Source of the DNA: Neocallimastix lanati (nom. inval.)
Taxonomy: Eukaryota; Neocallimastigomycota; Neocallimastigomycetes; Neocallimastigales; Neocallimastigaceae
Direction: 5' to 3'
Assembly (NCBI GenBank): GCA_016946835.1
Contig: JACVTC010000143.1
Span: 214,501 to 278,500, forward strand
Length of the DNA: 64,000 nt
Positions 1-12,842 of the stretch are shown here, piece by piece (within the stretch, counting starts at the first letter, position 1; each line of letters begins with the position of its first letter). The notes beneath the pieces are model-generated. The model searched no databases. It saw only the letters and a program-made list of their open reading frames with translations, and had not been told where the DNA came from. Made by a program: the position numbers and the translations under genes.

Positions 1-753
1 GCCTCCAAGGTTATGGCCGATAGACTTGTCAATCATCCAAAGGTTGAAATGGTATGGGATAGTATCCCAGTTGAAGCTAAGGGTGATGGTAAATTATTAA
101 ATACTGTCACTATTGAAAATGTTAAAACCAAAGCTAGAACTGACTTACAAGTTAATGGATTATTCTATGCCATTGGTCATAAGCCAAAGTAAGTTTTATA
201 ATTTAGTATTAATTTTTTATTATAATTATAGTCATCATCATCATCATTATTACTACTGTAATTACTTCATTATGTTATTTTTTAATTTTTTAAGCATTTC
301 TTAAAATGCTCTTTTATTTAAATACTAATAAATATTAAAAAATGATTTTATATTATTAAAAAATTTTCAAGCACTGATATCTTCAAGGGTCAAATTGAAC
401 TTAATGAAAGTGGTTACATTAAAACTACCCCTGGTACTTCATACACTAGTGTCGAAGGTGTCTTTGCTTGTGGTGATGTTCAAGATACTCGTTACAAGCA
501 AGCTATTACTGCTGCCGGGTAAATATTTTTTTTTTCTTTTATTTTTTACTTTTTATAAATCTAAAATTTAAAAATAAATTTCGAATAGTTAATATAAAAA
601 TTAATTAATATTTATCATATATTAACCCAAAAAAATTAAATTATGATTATTTTTATATAACATATAATAATAATCTTTAATTTATATATAAATAGTTCTG
701 GATGTATGGCCGGTTTAGATTGTGAAAGATGGCTTGGTGCTCAAAGCAACTAA
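1..753 (+). CDS. TRR1: Thioredoxin reductase, C-terminal part (partial, runs off window start)
   Basis: NADPH-dependent flavoprotein that reduces thioredoxin in the cytosol. The visible part has three exons, 1-188, 372-518 and 696-753, joined at GTAAGT/CAAG and GTAAAT/ATAG sites. Phase is kept throughout and the product ends in TAA at 751-753. The low-molecular-weight thioredoxin reductase C-terminus is recognisable: the YAIGHKPN segment, the FAD-binding GVFACGDVQDTRYKQAITAAG motif split over the second intron, and a short tail ending LGAQSN. The N-terminal FAD/NADPH folds and the redox CxxC lie upstream of the window. Identification comes from remembered family motifs and is firm. The first complete codon is assumed to start at base 1. 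Confidence 0.93.
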
Positions 754-1526
754 AGTCAAAAATACAATAATTCGAAATTATAAATCATTGTATTATTATA
801 TAATATTCTATAAATATTATCTATATAAACATTAAAACAGAACAATAAAACAAAACAAAAAAAATTATATTTATATAAATATATATATGTATAAAAATAA
901 TAGTAATAATAGCAATTCACTTCATAGTAAAATAAGAATTTTATAATTAAATTTAAATTATTATAAAATGATATAATAAAAAAAAAAAAAAATGCAATTA
1001 AATTAAATAAAAATAAATAATAAATCATAAAAAATAATAATAATAATTTGAGTGAATATTTATATTTGATATCTTCTTAATTGTTTATATTTATAAAATA
1101 TTTTATATAGTATATATCAAACAAATGTCAAAAAACGTTTATATATATATATATATATATTTGTAGAAAATAGTTATATATATATATAATTATGATGAAT
1201 ATAATTCCAAAAGTCTCTAATGAAATAGATAAAAAATAAACAATAAAGTATTTATTCTAACATTTATTAATTTATTATATATTATTCAATAATCAATATA
1301 ATTTTTTTTTTTTTTTTATTAATATTAAATTAAACTGATACGAGATCCAAAATTTATTATATTTATTTTATTTATTACTTTATCTAATTCGAATATTTGA
1401 TTATTTGAGTTTTATAAGACATATAAATTATTATTAATAATTTAATATTCTATAAATAATTTTAATTAATAACAAAAAAAAAAAAAAAATAGGAAAAAAA
1501 AAAAAAGGAAAAACCTTTGCAGTTTC

Positions 1527-1568
<42 letters not shown>

Positions 1569-2250
1569 TCTTTTTTTTTCATATAAAACATTTAAGAAAC
1601 ATTCTATACAAATATCAAAAATTATTTAAAGTTTTAAATACTAATATTATATATATAAATTTAATATATATATATAGTTGTTATATTATATATTACTATT
1701 TTTTCTTTTTTTTCTTAAAGAAAGCATTTGATTTTTATATTATTTCATTAATTATTATTTTCTATTTTAAATAATTTAAAAAGTTTAATTTTTTTAAATT
1801 AAATTTATATATATTTTTTTTAATTTTTCATTTTTTTTTTTTTTTTTTGACTATTTAAATTAATTATATTTTAATTAACTGTATAAAAATTTTTAATTAC
1901 TTGATTCTTCTTAAATAAATGATTATTGCATATTTAATTAAATATATTAATTTTTAATATCTAAATTTTTAATATAATATTATATTTTTTAATTTATAAA
2001 ATAAAAAAATAAAAAACAAAAATAAAAAAAAAAAAACAAAATAAAAGATATTAAAGTATAAACAATTTATTCCATAATTATATTAATTTTTTATTATTAT
2101 TTTGTTAATACTTTTTTATTGTTCATTCCATTTATATAAATATATATACATATATATTTATATAAAGAAAGAAGAACATAAATAATATAGAAAAAGAAAA
2201 CTTTTATAAAAAAAAAATTAATTTAGTATAATAACTTATGAAAATACTTT

Positions 2251-2287
<37 letters not shown>

Positions 2288-2547
2288 AAAAGATAAAAAT
2301 AATAATAATTAATAATATCATTGAATATTATTACAAATAATAAATAAAATAAATATTCCATAATTAAAAAAAATAATAACATAATTATATATAACATATT
2401 CATATATCTTCTTATATATCCTCATATATATACAATATCAATTAACAAAATAATATTCATAAAAAATAAAAAATAAAAAAAAAAAAAACAATTAAAAATA
2501 AAGATAACAACGTTTTTTTAATTAATTAAGAAATTAATATTTCTATT
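754..2547. other. Intergenic AT-rich stretch
   Basis: Separates thioredoxin reductase from chitin synthase. It holds A and T homopolymers (for example around 1531-1567 and 2254-2285) and TA-dinucleotide runs. The short open frames here have homopolymer composition and no supported gene. It must contain the chitin synthase promoter, but no specific element could be picked out. Confidence 0.6.
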
Positions 2548-3472
2548 ATGAACAATCCGAGACATAGTAACCGTTATTCTAGTATTAATGGGCATATAGA
2601 TGATTATAGAAAAAGTAGACACCAATCACAGTCAAGAAATAGTCATCGATCTTCTTCACCATTACGTTTTAGTGAATATAATTATCTAGATGATGGAATG
2701 TATGACCAAAATGGACCTTACGCAGATTATCCTCCATACGATCCAAATTATCAAAGTCAATTGAACAGAGGTAGTCTTCCTTATACCAATTACACAGGCC
2801 CAAAAGGTAAAATGCATAATCATAATCGTCATCATAGTCGTGGATATAGTAATGGTCATCCCAATTTCCCATATAATAATTATAATAATACAGAAGGAGA
2901 TATTTATAATGAAAATGATACTCCGGAGGATACGTATAATCCAAATCATCGTTTTAATTATCCTCCTATAAATAATGAAGAAACGGTTATGGATTTAACG
3001 GATATGCCAATTATTTCATATCCAACACCTACACCATCATATATGGATCGTAACAATACTTACGATAATTATGATTCTTCTTATTACAATAATACACCAG
3101 GATTACATGCTAATTTCCCTTCAGATGAAGGTGTTCCTATGCCTCAACCAAATGGAGAATATAGAAAATATTTTTATAGAAAAAAAACCACTAAAAATAT
3201 TCTTCTTTCACCTGAAGGAAATCTTATTTTAAATTGCTCTGTACCTCAAAGAGCTTTACAATATGCTCATTATAGAAACTCTGAAGAGTTTCTTTCTTTA
3301 AGGTTTATATATATATATTATTTAATTATCTTTATTTCTTTTTTTCCTTTTTTTTTTTTTTTTAATTATATTTTAATTCTATTATATAATTCTATTAATT
3401 TTTATATTATTAATAAAATTATATAATAATGGATTAATCTATTATTTTTTTATTATTTTTTTTTTCACTTTT

Positions 3473-3503
<31 letters not shown>

Positions 3504-4369
3504 TATAATTATATTATCATTATTATCATTATTATAAATTTATATTACTATATTAATGCAATTATATAAAAACTCAATTATATAAAACAATTTCTAAATT
3601 ATAATGAAATTCAATATTAAAAAAAAATAAAACTTTAATAATAACAAAAAAAAAAAAAAAAAAAAAATAAAAGATATACAGCAGCAACATGTGATCCAGA
3701 TGATTTTCCACTTTCTGGTTATGATTTAAGACCAGCAATGTATAATAGAGAAACAGAAATATTTGTTGTCATTACAATGTAATTTATTCTTTTTTTTAAA
3801 AAAAAAATATATATATATATATATATAATCATTATTTATTTAAATAATTAAATTTTTATTTTAATTTATGATGATATAAAAATATTAAAAGTATTAGTAA
3901 AAATATATATTTAATAATATATATATATGAAATAATGATGTTATTAAACTATTAGGTATAATGAAACAGATGAATTATTCTGTAGATCAATGGTAGCCAT
4001 CATGAAAAATATTTCATATCTTTGTAATCGTCAAAATTCTAAATTTTGGGATAAAGATGGTTGGAAAAAAATTGTAGTATGTATTGTTTCTGATGGTAGA
4101 ACGAAAATTCATCCAAGAGTATTAACTACATTAGGTATTATGGGTATTTATCAAGATGGTATTATGAAAAATTTTGTCAATGGTAAAGAAGTTACCGCAC
4201 ATATTTTTGAATATACTACTCAAATTGTAGTGGATAAAGATATGAAAATTAGAACACATAATCAAGGATACGTTCCTGTTCAAGTAATATTTTGTTTGAA
4301 AGAAAAAAATGCAAAAAAAGTAAGTTAAAATTAAAATATATATATATAATAAAAAAATAAAAATAAAAA

Positions 4370-4415
<46 letters not shown>

Positions 4416-5390
4416 AAATAAATAAAAATACAAAAAAAAAATAAATATAAAAATAAAAATATACATATATGTATCATTAAATTATAAAATAATACTTAAT
4501 TTATTAATATTAAATAAAATATTTATACTATATATATATTTTTTTTTTATTTTTTTTTATATATGTATTTTTTATTTTTCTTACCTTATTATTAAATAAT
4601 AAAAAAGATTAATTCTCATAGATGGTTTTTCAATGCCTTTGCACCAATTTTAAATCCAAATATATGTATATTAATTGATGTTGGAACAAAGCCTAGACCA
4701 TCCTCTTTCTATCATTTATGGAAAGCTTTTAAAGATAATGAAAATTTGGCAGGTGCTTGTGGCGAAATTTGTGTTGAAAAAGGTAATTATTATCTTTAAA
4801 TTAATAATAATGATGATTAAACTAATAAAAATAATAATTATATGATAAAAAAAGATTATATTATATATCTTTTATATATGTTAAATCTATTTTATTTTAT
4901 TTTATTTTTCCATTTTTTAAATAATTTTATTTAATGATTATATTATAATATGTAATACTAAAAAAATTATTAAAACATGAATTTAATTTAAATAACTTGA
5001 AAACAAATAAACAAACAAACAAACAAAAATAAATAAAAAAAAAAAAAAAAAAGGTCCAGGATTTACAAATTTATTAAATCCATTAGTAGCTTCTCAAAAC
5101 TTTGAATATAAAATGAGTAATATTTTAGACAAGAGTTTAGAATCCGTATTTGGATTTATTTCTGTTCTTCCTGGTGCATTTTCTGCCTATAGATATGTAG
5201 CATTATTAGATGAATCACCAGGTTATGGACCATTATCGGCATACTTTAAAGGAGAACTTTTAGATGATTCTAATATTTTTGAAGCAAATAATTATTTAGC
5301 AGAAGATAGAATTTTATGTTTTGAATTAGTCTCTAAAAGAAATGAAAAATGGACCTTAAAATATATAAAAGTAAATTCATGTATAAAATT

Positions 5391-5451
<61 letters not shown>

Positions 5452-7323
5452 ACAAATTGAAAGTCTTAAAAAATTTTAAATTATATATATAATTAATTTA
5501 TTAATCCATAAAATATTATTATTCATTCATTATTAAATTACTATTAATTATTTTGATAAATATATATGGATAATAAAATTTATTCCAATAGGAAGCAAAA
5601 GCAATTACTGATGTACCAACAGGAATATCAGAATTTATTTCACAAAGAAGAAGATGGCTAAATGGATCTTTCTTTGCAAGTATTCATTCCGTTATTAACT
5701 GGCATAAAATTTATTATACAAATCATTCCATTTTCAGAAAAGTTTTATTCACCGTTCAATTTATTTATAATGTAGTCAATTTAATTTTCCAGTGGTTCGG
5801 TTTGGTAAAAAATTTTATTTTTTAATGGAATATTAATAAATTATATATTTAAAAGTTATTGTTATATTTATTATTATTTATTATTTATTATTTATTATTA
5901 TTTATTATTTATTATTATTTATTATTTATTATTTATTATTATTTATTATTTATTATTTATTATTATTTATTATTATTATTATTATTTATTATTTATTATT
6001 TATTATTATTTATTATTTATTATTTATTATTATTTATTATTTATTATTATTTATTATTTATTATTTATTATTTATTATTATTTATTATTATTTATTATTT
6101 ATTATTTATTATTATTTATTATTATTTATTATTTATTATTTATTATTTATTATTTATTATTTATTATTTATTATTTATTATTTATTATTTATTATTTATT
6201 ATTTATTATTTATTGTTTATTATTTATTATTTATTATTTATTATTATTTATTATTTATTGTTTATTATTTATTATTTATTATTTATTATTATTTATTATT
6301 TATTATTTATTATTTATTATTTATTATTATTAATACTACTACTATACTACTACTACATATTCTTAAATACTAATGATATTAATTTATATATATATATATA
6401 TATTCTAAATATTAAAACTTTTCACAAATACAATAATATAATGATAGAGTAATTTCTATTTAGCTTTTTCATTTTTAAGTACTCAATTTAATGAATTTGA
6501 AAATGCACCATTTGGAGAATATGGTAATTTTATTTTTGGTTTAATGAGAGAAATCTATATTTGTGCCATTGTTATGATCTTTATATGTTCCTTAGGTAAT
6601 AGACCTCAAGCCTCTAAATCATTTTTCTTACTGGCAATGATAATGTTTGCACTAGTTATGTTATTAATGATCTTTATGACTGGCTATGGTGTTTCCGTTC
6701 AAATGCCATCAAATGATGAAGAATGGAAAAGCGTAGGATATATATTTAATGTACCATCATTTAAAGATACTGTTATTTCTATCAGTTTTACTATGGGTGT
6801 ATACATTTTTTCATCGCTTTTATATCGTGATCCATGGCATATTATTACATCTTTTGTTCAATATATGTTACTTTTACCTTCCTACATTAACATCTTACCA
6901 ATTTATGCATTCTGTATGTTATTTAAATATATATATACTCTTTTTTTTTGTTTTTTTGCTTATATTATTTTGATATATTTATTTAATATATATAAATTTT
7001 AAAACTAATAATTATTTGTTTTTTCAAATTTAATATATAAAAATAATCAATATTACATACATAGGTAATATTAATGATGTTAGTTGGGGAACAAAAGGTG
7101 CAAATAATCCAGCAGCCGATCTTGGTGTTGTTGTTGTTCATTCAAAGGTTGATGGTTTAATGGAAGCAGAGGTAGAATGTATGACGGAAAGAAGAGATAT
7201 TGAAGCTTATTATGACAAATTATGTAAGTAATATTACCTTATTAATAGCAATACAAAGAATAATCAATAATTAAAATAAAATAAAATAAAATAACTTGTA
7301 ATTAATATAAAAAATATCTATCT

Positions 7324-7371
<48 letters not shown>

Positions 7372-7376
7372 TATAT

Positions 7377-7407
<31 letters not shown>

Positions 7408-7409
7408 TT

Positions 7410-7452
<43 letters not shown>

Positions 7453-7803
7453 TTAATATGATTAATAATTATTAAATCACATAAAGTGAGAGATATAAGA
7501 ACAAAACCAGTAAAAGTAAAACAGGCTGTTGATCTTCAAACTAAAAAAGAAGATTATTATAAAACAGTACGTACAAGAGTACTTTTATCATGGATGTTTT
7601 GTAATTGTTTAATGATTATTACATTAACATCTGGATTTATCGAAGACTATCTTATACAGAAAAAAATATTAATGGAAAAACAGCAACTCCGTTTACCATA
7701 TTTAACCTTTTTGTTTTGGACAATAGCAATTTTAGCTATAATTAGATTTATTGGTTGTGTTATATATTTATCAATGGCTTTCTTTAAAGCAAAACTGTAT
7801 TAA
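2548..7803 (+). CDS. CHS: Chitin synthase (class I-III type), nine exons
   Basis: Membrane glycosyltransferase that polymerises UDP-GlcNAc into cell-wall chitin. Exons: 2548-3302, 3674-3778, 3956-4319, 4608-4782, 5054-5370, 5592-5799, 6464-6913, 7065-7223, 7487-7803, giving 949 residues. Residues 1 to about 220 are a disordered Tyr/Asn/Pro-rich tail. The family N-terminal domain and catalytic core follow, with DVGTKP near 432-437, EDRIL near 550-554 and QRRRW near 590-594. The C-terminal third has several hydrophobic membrane segments (for example in exons 6, 7 and 9). The ATG at 2548 opens the long first-exon frame. The first donor is GTTTAT. The exon 6/7 junction is uncertain: the better-looking donor at 5805 (GTAAAA) loses the frame, so 5799|GTTTGG is used, which shortens a normally conserved stretch after WF. 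Introns hold long (ATT), (TTTA) and A runs. Confidence 0.93.
5859..6335 (+). repeat. (TTTATTA/TTATTA)n microsatellite inside chitin synthase intron 6
   Basis: About 480 bases of interleaved TTTATTA and TTA units with rare TTTATTG variants. It lies wholly inside the intron between exons 6 and 7. The long open frame it creates (Tyr-Leu-Leu-Phe-Ile-Ile repeats) is a by-product of the repeat. Confidence 0.9.
7321..7455 (+). repeat. (TTTA)n microsatellite in chitin synthase intron 8
   Basis: Almost uninterrupted TTTA tetranucleotide run ending about 30 bases before the last exon of the chitin synthase gene. Confidence 0.9.
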
Positions 7804-7849
7804 AAAAAATAATAAGAAGATATAATCAAATATATCATAAAATAGAAAA

Positions 7850-7911
<62 letters not shown>

Positions 7912-8514
7912 AAAAGATACTATTATTTATTCTTAATTATCAATTAATTTATAATTTATAATATTAAATATTTACTTTTTTTTCTAAGTGTTAAATATAT
8001 TTATATATATTTAATCATAAATTATTTAATTAAATAATAATAATAATATAATATTAACAAAAGATTTTTAATTTATTTTATCTTTTGTTTTATTAGTTTA
8101 AATGAAAGAAATGATAATTATTATTATTCAAATTCACTTTTCTTTCAATATTTGTACATAATTATATATAATTGATATTTAATTAATTCCTCTTTTTTTC
8201 TTCTTTTTTCTTTAAATTAAAAAATTTTACTTAAACTATTAAAGTTATAATTATTGAAAAAAAAAAAAATTATAATTATGTACATGATTATAATTAAGGA
8301 TTTTTTTTATTCATTACAATATAAAAAAAATCTTAAGTTTTCAATAATATTATGCATTAAAATATAATGTATTAACATATATAATAAATAGAACAAAAAG
8401 TCATAATAATAATAATAAATAAAAATTAAAAAATTAAATTAAAATAAAAACAATCATGAATAGTTTATGTTTAAATAAAATATATAACTTTATATAATTT
8501 TATCAAAATATATA
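7804..8514. other. Intergenic AT-rich stretch downstream of chitin synthase
   Basis: Contains a long A-run (about 7857-7909) and simple AT sequence. No gene, RNA or clear terminator was recognised. Confidence 0.5.
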
Positions 8515-8970
8515 GTACAATTAGAAGTGGTAGAATTTCTGACGATTGTTCTAAATTCTGCTCTTGTTGTGGAAAAGGTAAACAATCTTTTATTCATTGG
8601 ATATTTGAATGCTCTACCTTTTCTTTATGTCGATGTAAATCTTTAGATTTCATCGGTGACCTTTTCATTTTATTTGTAAATAAAGTAAGGAATATTTCCT
8701 TACTTTCTTCATATTCTAATATTTTGGAATATGAAAATTTCATAAAGAGGTATATTAATATATTCCTTCTTGGTGGAATTTCAGCTTTAGATGAGCTACA
8801 ATTCAATTCGATACTGGGGAACAGAGAAATTTAAGTGGACGACTCATAAAAAGTTCACAAGGTTCTACTGTTCGGTATATTGTGGGGCTTGTGGAATATC
8901 TTGCTAATACAATACCGATCATCAGTAGCTTTCTTGAGTTAATTTTTTGAGAGGTTTAGCAAAAACAATT
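8515..8970 (+). mobile_element. Non-LTR retrotransposon (LINE) relic, C-terminal end of the polymerase ORF
   Basis: The plus strand encodes a Cys/His cluster of the form C-x2-C-x8-H-x4-C (CCGKGKQSFIHWIFEC, about 8557-8605), typical of the tail after the reverse transcriptase in LINE ORF2 proteins. An FLLGG...LDELQFN segment (about 8765-8808) and a hydrophobic tail follow, the tail in a different frame and ending in a stop near 8950. The reverse transcriptase core itself is absent, so this is a 5'-truncated, decayed 3' end, as is usual for LINEs. A closely related tail recurs at 26770-26970. The LINE class call rests on the Cys/His spacing and the sister copy; the clade is unknown. Confidence 0.6.
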
Positions 8971-9639
8971 TCATTACCAAGAGTGCCGACTTCTAACTGC
9001 ACTATTCCTTTTTTCTTTTAAATAAATATTTTATTTAAAAGAAAAAAACTATATATATTTTCTATATTATTAGTTATTGATATTAAGTTATTTAATTTAT
9101 TTATTATTAATATATTAGTTTTAATTATTTATTTATTATTTTTTTTTAATTATAAAATATTTATAAGAAGCATCTTATTTTAAAATGTTTAAAAAATAAA
9201 ATATTTATATAATTATTTGCTGTTTAATTATTCATTATATATTTAATCAGATTATTTAATATAAAGTATTTTTAAGAATATATTTTATTTTTTAATATTT
9301 AAAAAGTAAAATATTCATTTAATTATTTAATTTATATTAATTATTCTAAATAAATTAGTATTAATTATTCATTTTTTATTTTTTTTATTAATTATAAAAT
9401 ATTTTTAAGAAAATATTTTATTTTTATACTTGAAAATAGAATACTTTGTAATTATTTATTATTTATATTTAAATTTTTTTTCTATTTAATTATTTATTAT
9501 AAATAGATTAATCATTCTTTTTTGTTACAAAGTAATTAAAAAAATATTTAATAAACTGTATTTATTTATACTATTATATTGTGGCTTGAATATTGTTTAT
9601 ATTGCAATACATTTGAAGCATAATAAAAATAATTTTTAT
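8971..9639. other. AT-rich gap between two retroelement relics
   Basis: Simple AT sequence with repeated small motifs around TTTAAGAAxATATTTTATTTT. No gene was recognised. Confidence 0.5.
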
Positions 9640-11110
9640 ATTATATTAATTCTTTAATTGTAATGGTAAGGAAGTTTTTGGTGATTTTCTGTTTAGTTTC
9701 GCCATTTTACAGTCGATAAAATTTGAAAATTTCATATTGTGTAATTTTGAATATTTATTTAAATTTTCGTTATAGAAATAACCAAAACCCTTCTATGCCA
9801 CAGTATTTTAAACTTATCATTTATATCCATAGATTTTTTGGTTGAAATTGTATCAATATATGATTCTGGTTCTTGATTATTATTGATGACGATTTGAATT
9901 GTATTATTTTTGTTGGCTTCAAAATTTTCCTAGATTAATAATCTTTTTATTTTTATTTTTAATTTTTAAGGTAAAAAATACCTTTTTATTTTTTCTTTTT
10001 AATGAACAATTCTCTCTATTACTAGCAAGTTTTATACCACTAAATAAGTTTTTGTTTATATCCTTTGAATAGAAGACACTGTCCAATTTAATGTAGTAGC
10101 CATTAATGTTTCCTTCATAAGTACCTACTCCATTGAATTCTAATAAGGAATTGTTGGCACATTTCATAATAATTTTTTCTTCTCTCAAATTTGTGAGGAT
10201 ATCCTTGTTGTTGGTAATGTGTTCAGATGTACCGGTATTGTAGAAAATTTTACTTTTCTGTGATTTGCCCACAATGGCAATTCAAGATTATATTTTATTA
10301 TCTTTTGTGAGTTTCTTACTCTCATTTTCAATTTTTGCAATGTAATCAGCTGTTTTGCCATATATTTCCTTTTAGTCTTCAAAAAAGATTTCATTATCAA
10401 ACTCTTTTTCATTATGTTTGATAGTGGAAATAGATTTTCTTTTGAAGTTAGAATTCTTGTGTTCTTTCTTATAATTGTATTTATTTTTGTTATTTTTATT
10501 TATATTTATTTTGCTTAAACTATTGTATCTGCACTCATCAAAACTATGCCAATATGTCTTAAAGATATGGCAATATTCGAATCTTGAATTGTAATTTCCC
10601 TTGGATTAGGAAGTATTGTATTGTTTTCCTTTTAGTTCAATGGAATCTATATTCACTAAATCTTGATGTTTCTATTGAAATTAATAGTATTATTCAAGTA
10701 AATTTGGATTTTATTTTATTTGTTGCTTCCTGTAAGAAATCTTCAATGGTTTCGGTTATGTCTCGTTGAATCTGGTCTCTTAAGATTTTAGGAATAGATA
10801 AGTACAGGACACTGATTTTTTTCCCAATCACCAAGATTGCCTTTATTCTTTTTTATAATACTAAATACTTCTTCGATTTGATTTATGATGTCTTTGCATT
10901 CAGATAAGCTTTTAGTCTTAATGGAATACATTTTCCTGGTCTAGTATTGGAGATCTGAAGATTTCTTTTTTCCATAGAGATTTTTAAACTTTTGCATAAT
11001 GTCGAATGCAGTTTCAAGCCTTTTGATGTATTCTAAAATTTCTTCAGAAATTTTTATTTAAATAATGGTACATGCCAAAGCATCTTTAGTTCTGCATTTT
11101 CGCTAAAAGC
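9640..11110 (-). mobile_element. Ty1/Copia-type LTR retrotransposon fossil (gag and protease region)
   Basis: The minus strand carries, in order, a gag-like stretch with a degenerate zinc-knuckle-like Cys/His cluster (about 10510-10570) and an aspartic-protease-like segment (about 9919-10272) with the Copia-type arrangement of a short acidic start, an S-H-x-T-N motif and a C-A-N-N-S motif. Integrase, reverse transcriptase and terminal repeats were not seen, so only the 5' third of an internal region remains. It is broken in several places and clearly old. It lies just outside the MULE that starts at 11288, so the two are neighbours and not nested. Confidence 0.6.
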
Positions 11111-12059
11111 AAATAAAACGGTTTATTATTAATTAAAGTTTATTTATAAAAATATTTATGATAATTACATGAATTACATAAAAGTGTTAATAATACATAC
11201 ATGTGGCTTATAATATATAAATGATAATTTGTAATACAATAAATTAAAAAGAAAAATTTTTAAAGAAAAATTAAATTAGATTAAATGGAATGTGGTCCAT
11301 TTCGCCAATTTTTTTTTTTTTTGAAATTTTAATAAGCCATCTATTTATTTGTGGCTTTTAAAATTTATATTATTACGCCATAAAATTTAATATAATTTTA
11401 AGTAAAAAAGAAATAAATGTATAAATAAATAAGTAAATAAATAAATAAATAAAAATTAAAAAGGTCAATTAAAAATAAAATATTTTTATATAATTTTTTT
11501 TTTTTTTGACAATCATGTTTTAAGGAAAATGATAAATAATTATTTTCCTTATAACCTTATTTTTTATATTTTATTATTAATATTTATATTATATTTTTAT
11601 ATTTTATATTTTATTATTGATATTATATTTTTATATTTTTATATTTTTATATTTTATTATTAATATCAATATTATATTTTTATATTTTATTATTAAAAAA
11701 TTTTATTTTATAAATTTATATTTAAATTAATATTATTTAAAATATTAATTTTTTATATTATAACTAAAACTTTAGTTGTTATTATAACATCTTAATAATA
11801 GAATTAAACCTTTTATTTTATATATAATTTATAAATAAAATATTAAATAATAATAAAAATTACAAAATAATATTTTTATAAGACTTAAATTATAGCTGTA
11901 AATTGAATTTCAAAAATTAAAATTTGTTGTTCACATTTCAATTACTATTTATATATTACAGCAATCGTTTTGTAGAGATATATAAATAGGTTTTTTACAC
12001 ATATGAATTCACATGTCTATCCCATATTATATATATGGGCTTGTAAAGAACATATATAC

Positions 12060-12420
12060 TTTGGTATATATATCTTATACTATATCAGTACGACGTCGGC
12101 GCTCCAAATTCCTAAGCAGAGGTAGCTCCAGTAGACATGTCTTGCCAAATAACATCCGTGTTATCCTATAGAAATTGAACTCGTAACCCTCACAGTATAG
12201 GCTATACAACTACACTAGGATGCCATGGGTGATCAGATATAGAAATTAAATACGTGGCAATCCAATAATGGTAGGAGCGGAATTAATACTTACCTGAAAT
12301 TGTGCCATTATAACCCCTTTACCCTTTCTCCAAACCCTATCGGGAAAATCAGATAAAGAATAAATACCAGATGATTATTAAGTCCGCCACATAACAACCA
12401 GTAGAAAGCCCAGTTCTACT
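12060..12420. other. GC-richer islet with tRNA-like segment inside MULE 1
   Basis: This stretch stands out from its surroundings by higher GC and no homopolymers. On the minus strand, about 12169-12222 can be read as a tRNA-like unit: an acceptor-like ATCCTA pairing with TAGGAT, an A-box-like TAGTGTAGTTG and a B-box-like GAGTTCAATTTC at tRNA spacing. The T stem pairs poorly, so this is not a working tRNA. A decayed tRNA-derived SINE nested in the transposon is the best guess. No flanking duplication was found. Confidence 0.35.
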
Positions 12421-12842
12421 TTATATGCTAAAAAATGCTATATATATTTGTTGTTTTAAAAAGACTTAAAAGTTAATAATTTAATTAGATTATAATATAA
12501 ATAAAATAATTAATTAATTCATAAATTCTTTATTAGTATATATTAAAAGAAATAATTATAATTAATATTAATTTAGAATAAATAAATAATTAAATTTTTT
12601 TTATATACATTAAATAAATAATTTATTTTTAAATAATAAAAATTAAAATATTTTCATATATACTTTATGTATCTGTTTTTTTTTAAAAAAATTAAAAGAA
12701 AAAGAAATAATTAAAATACTTTTTATCTTTTAAAAAAAATTGAATATTTAATTGTTCAGAATTAATATTAAAAAATAATATTTAGATAATTAATATAATA
12801 ATTTAAAAGATATAATTAAAAACTATATATTAAAATTTATAA

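Noticed and set aside
5859-6452. 197-codon open frame encoding Tyr-Leu-Leu-Phe-Ile-Ile repeats (+)
   Set aside because: It is the translation of a (TTTATTA)n microsatellite inside a chitin synthase intron.
6446-6464. A 1-nt microexon (ATAG|A|GTAATT) to fix the chitin synthase frame
   Set aside because: It would leave a following intron of only 15 bases, too short to splice; an alternative donor is more plausible.
12169-12222. A functional tRNA gene on the minus strand
   Set aside because: The T stem pairs poorly and the anticodon arm cannot be folded; only A/B-box-like remnants remain.
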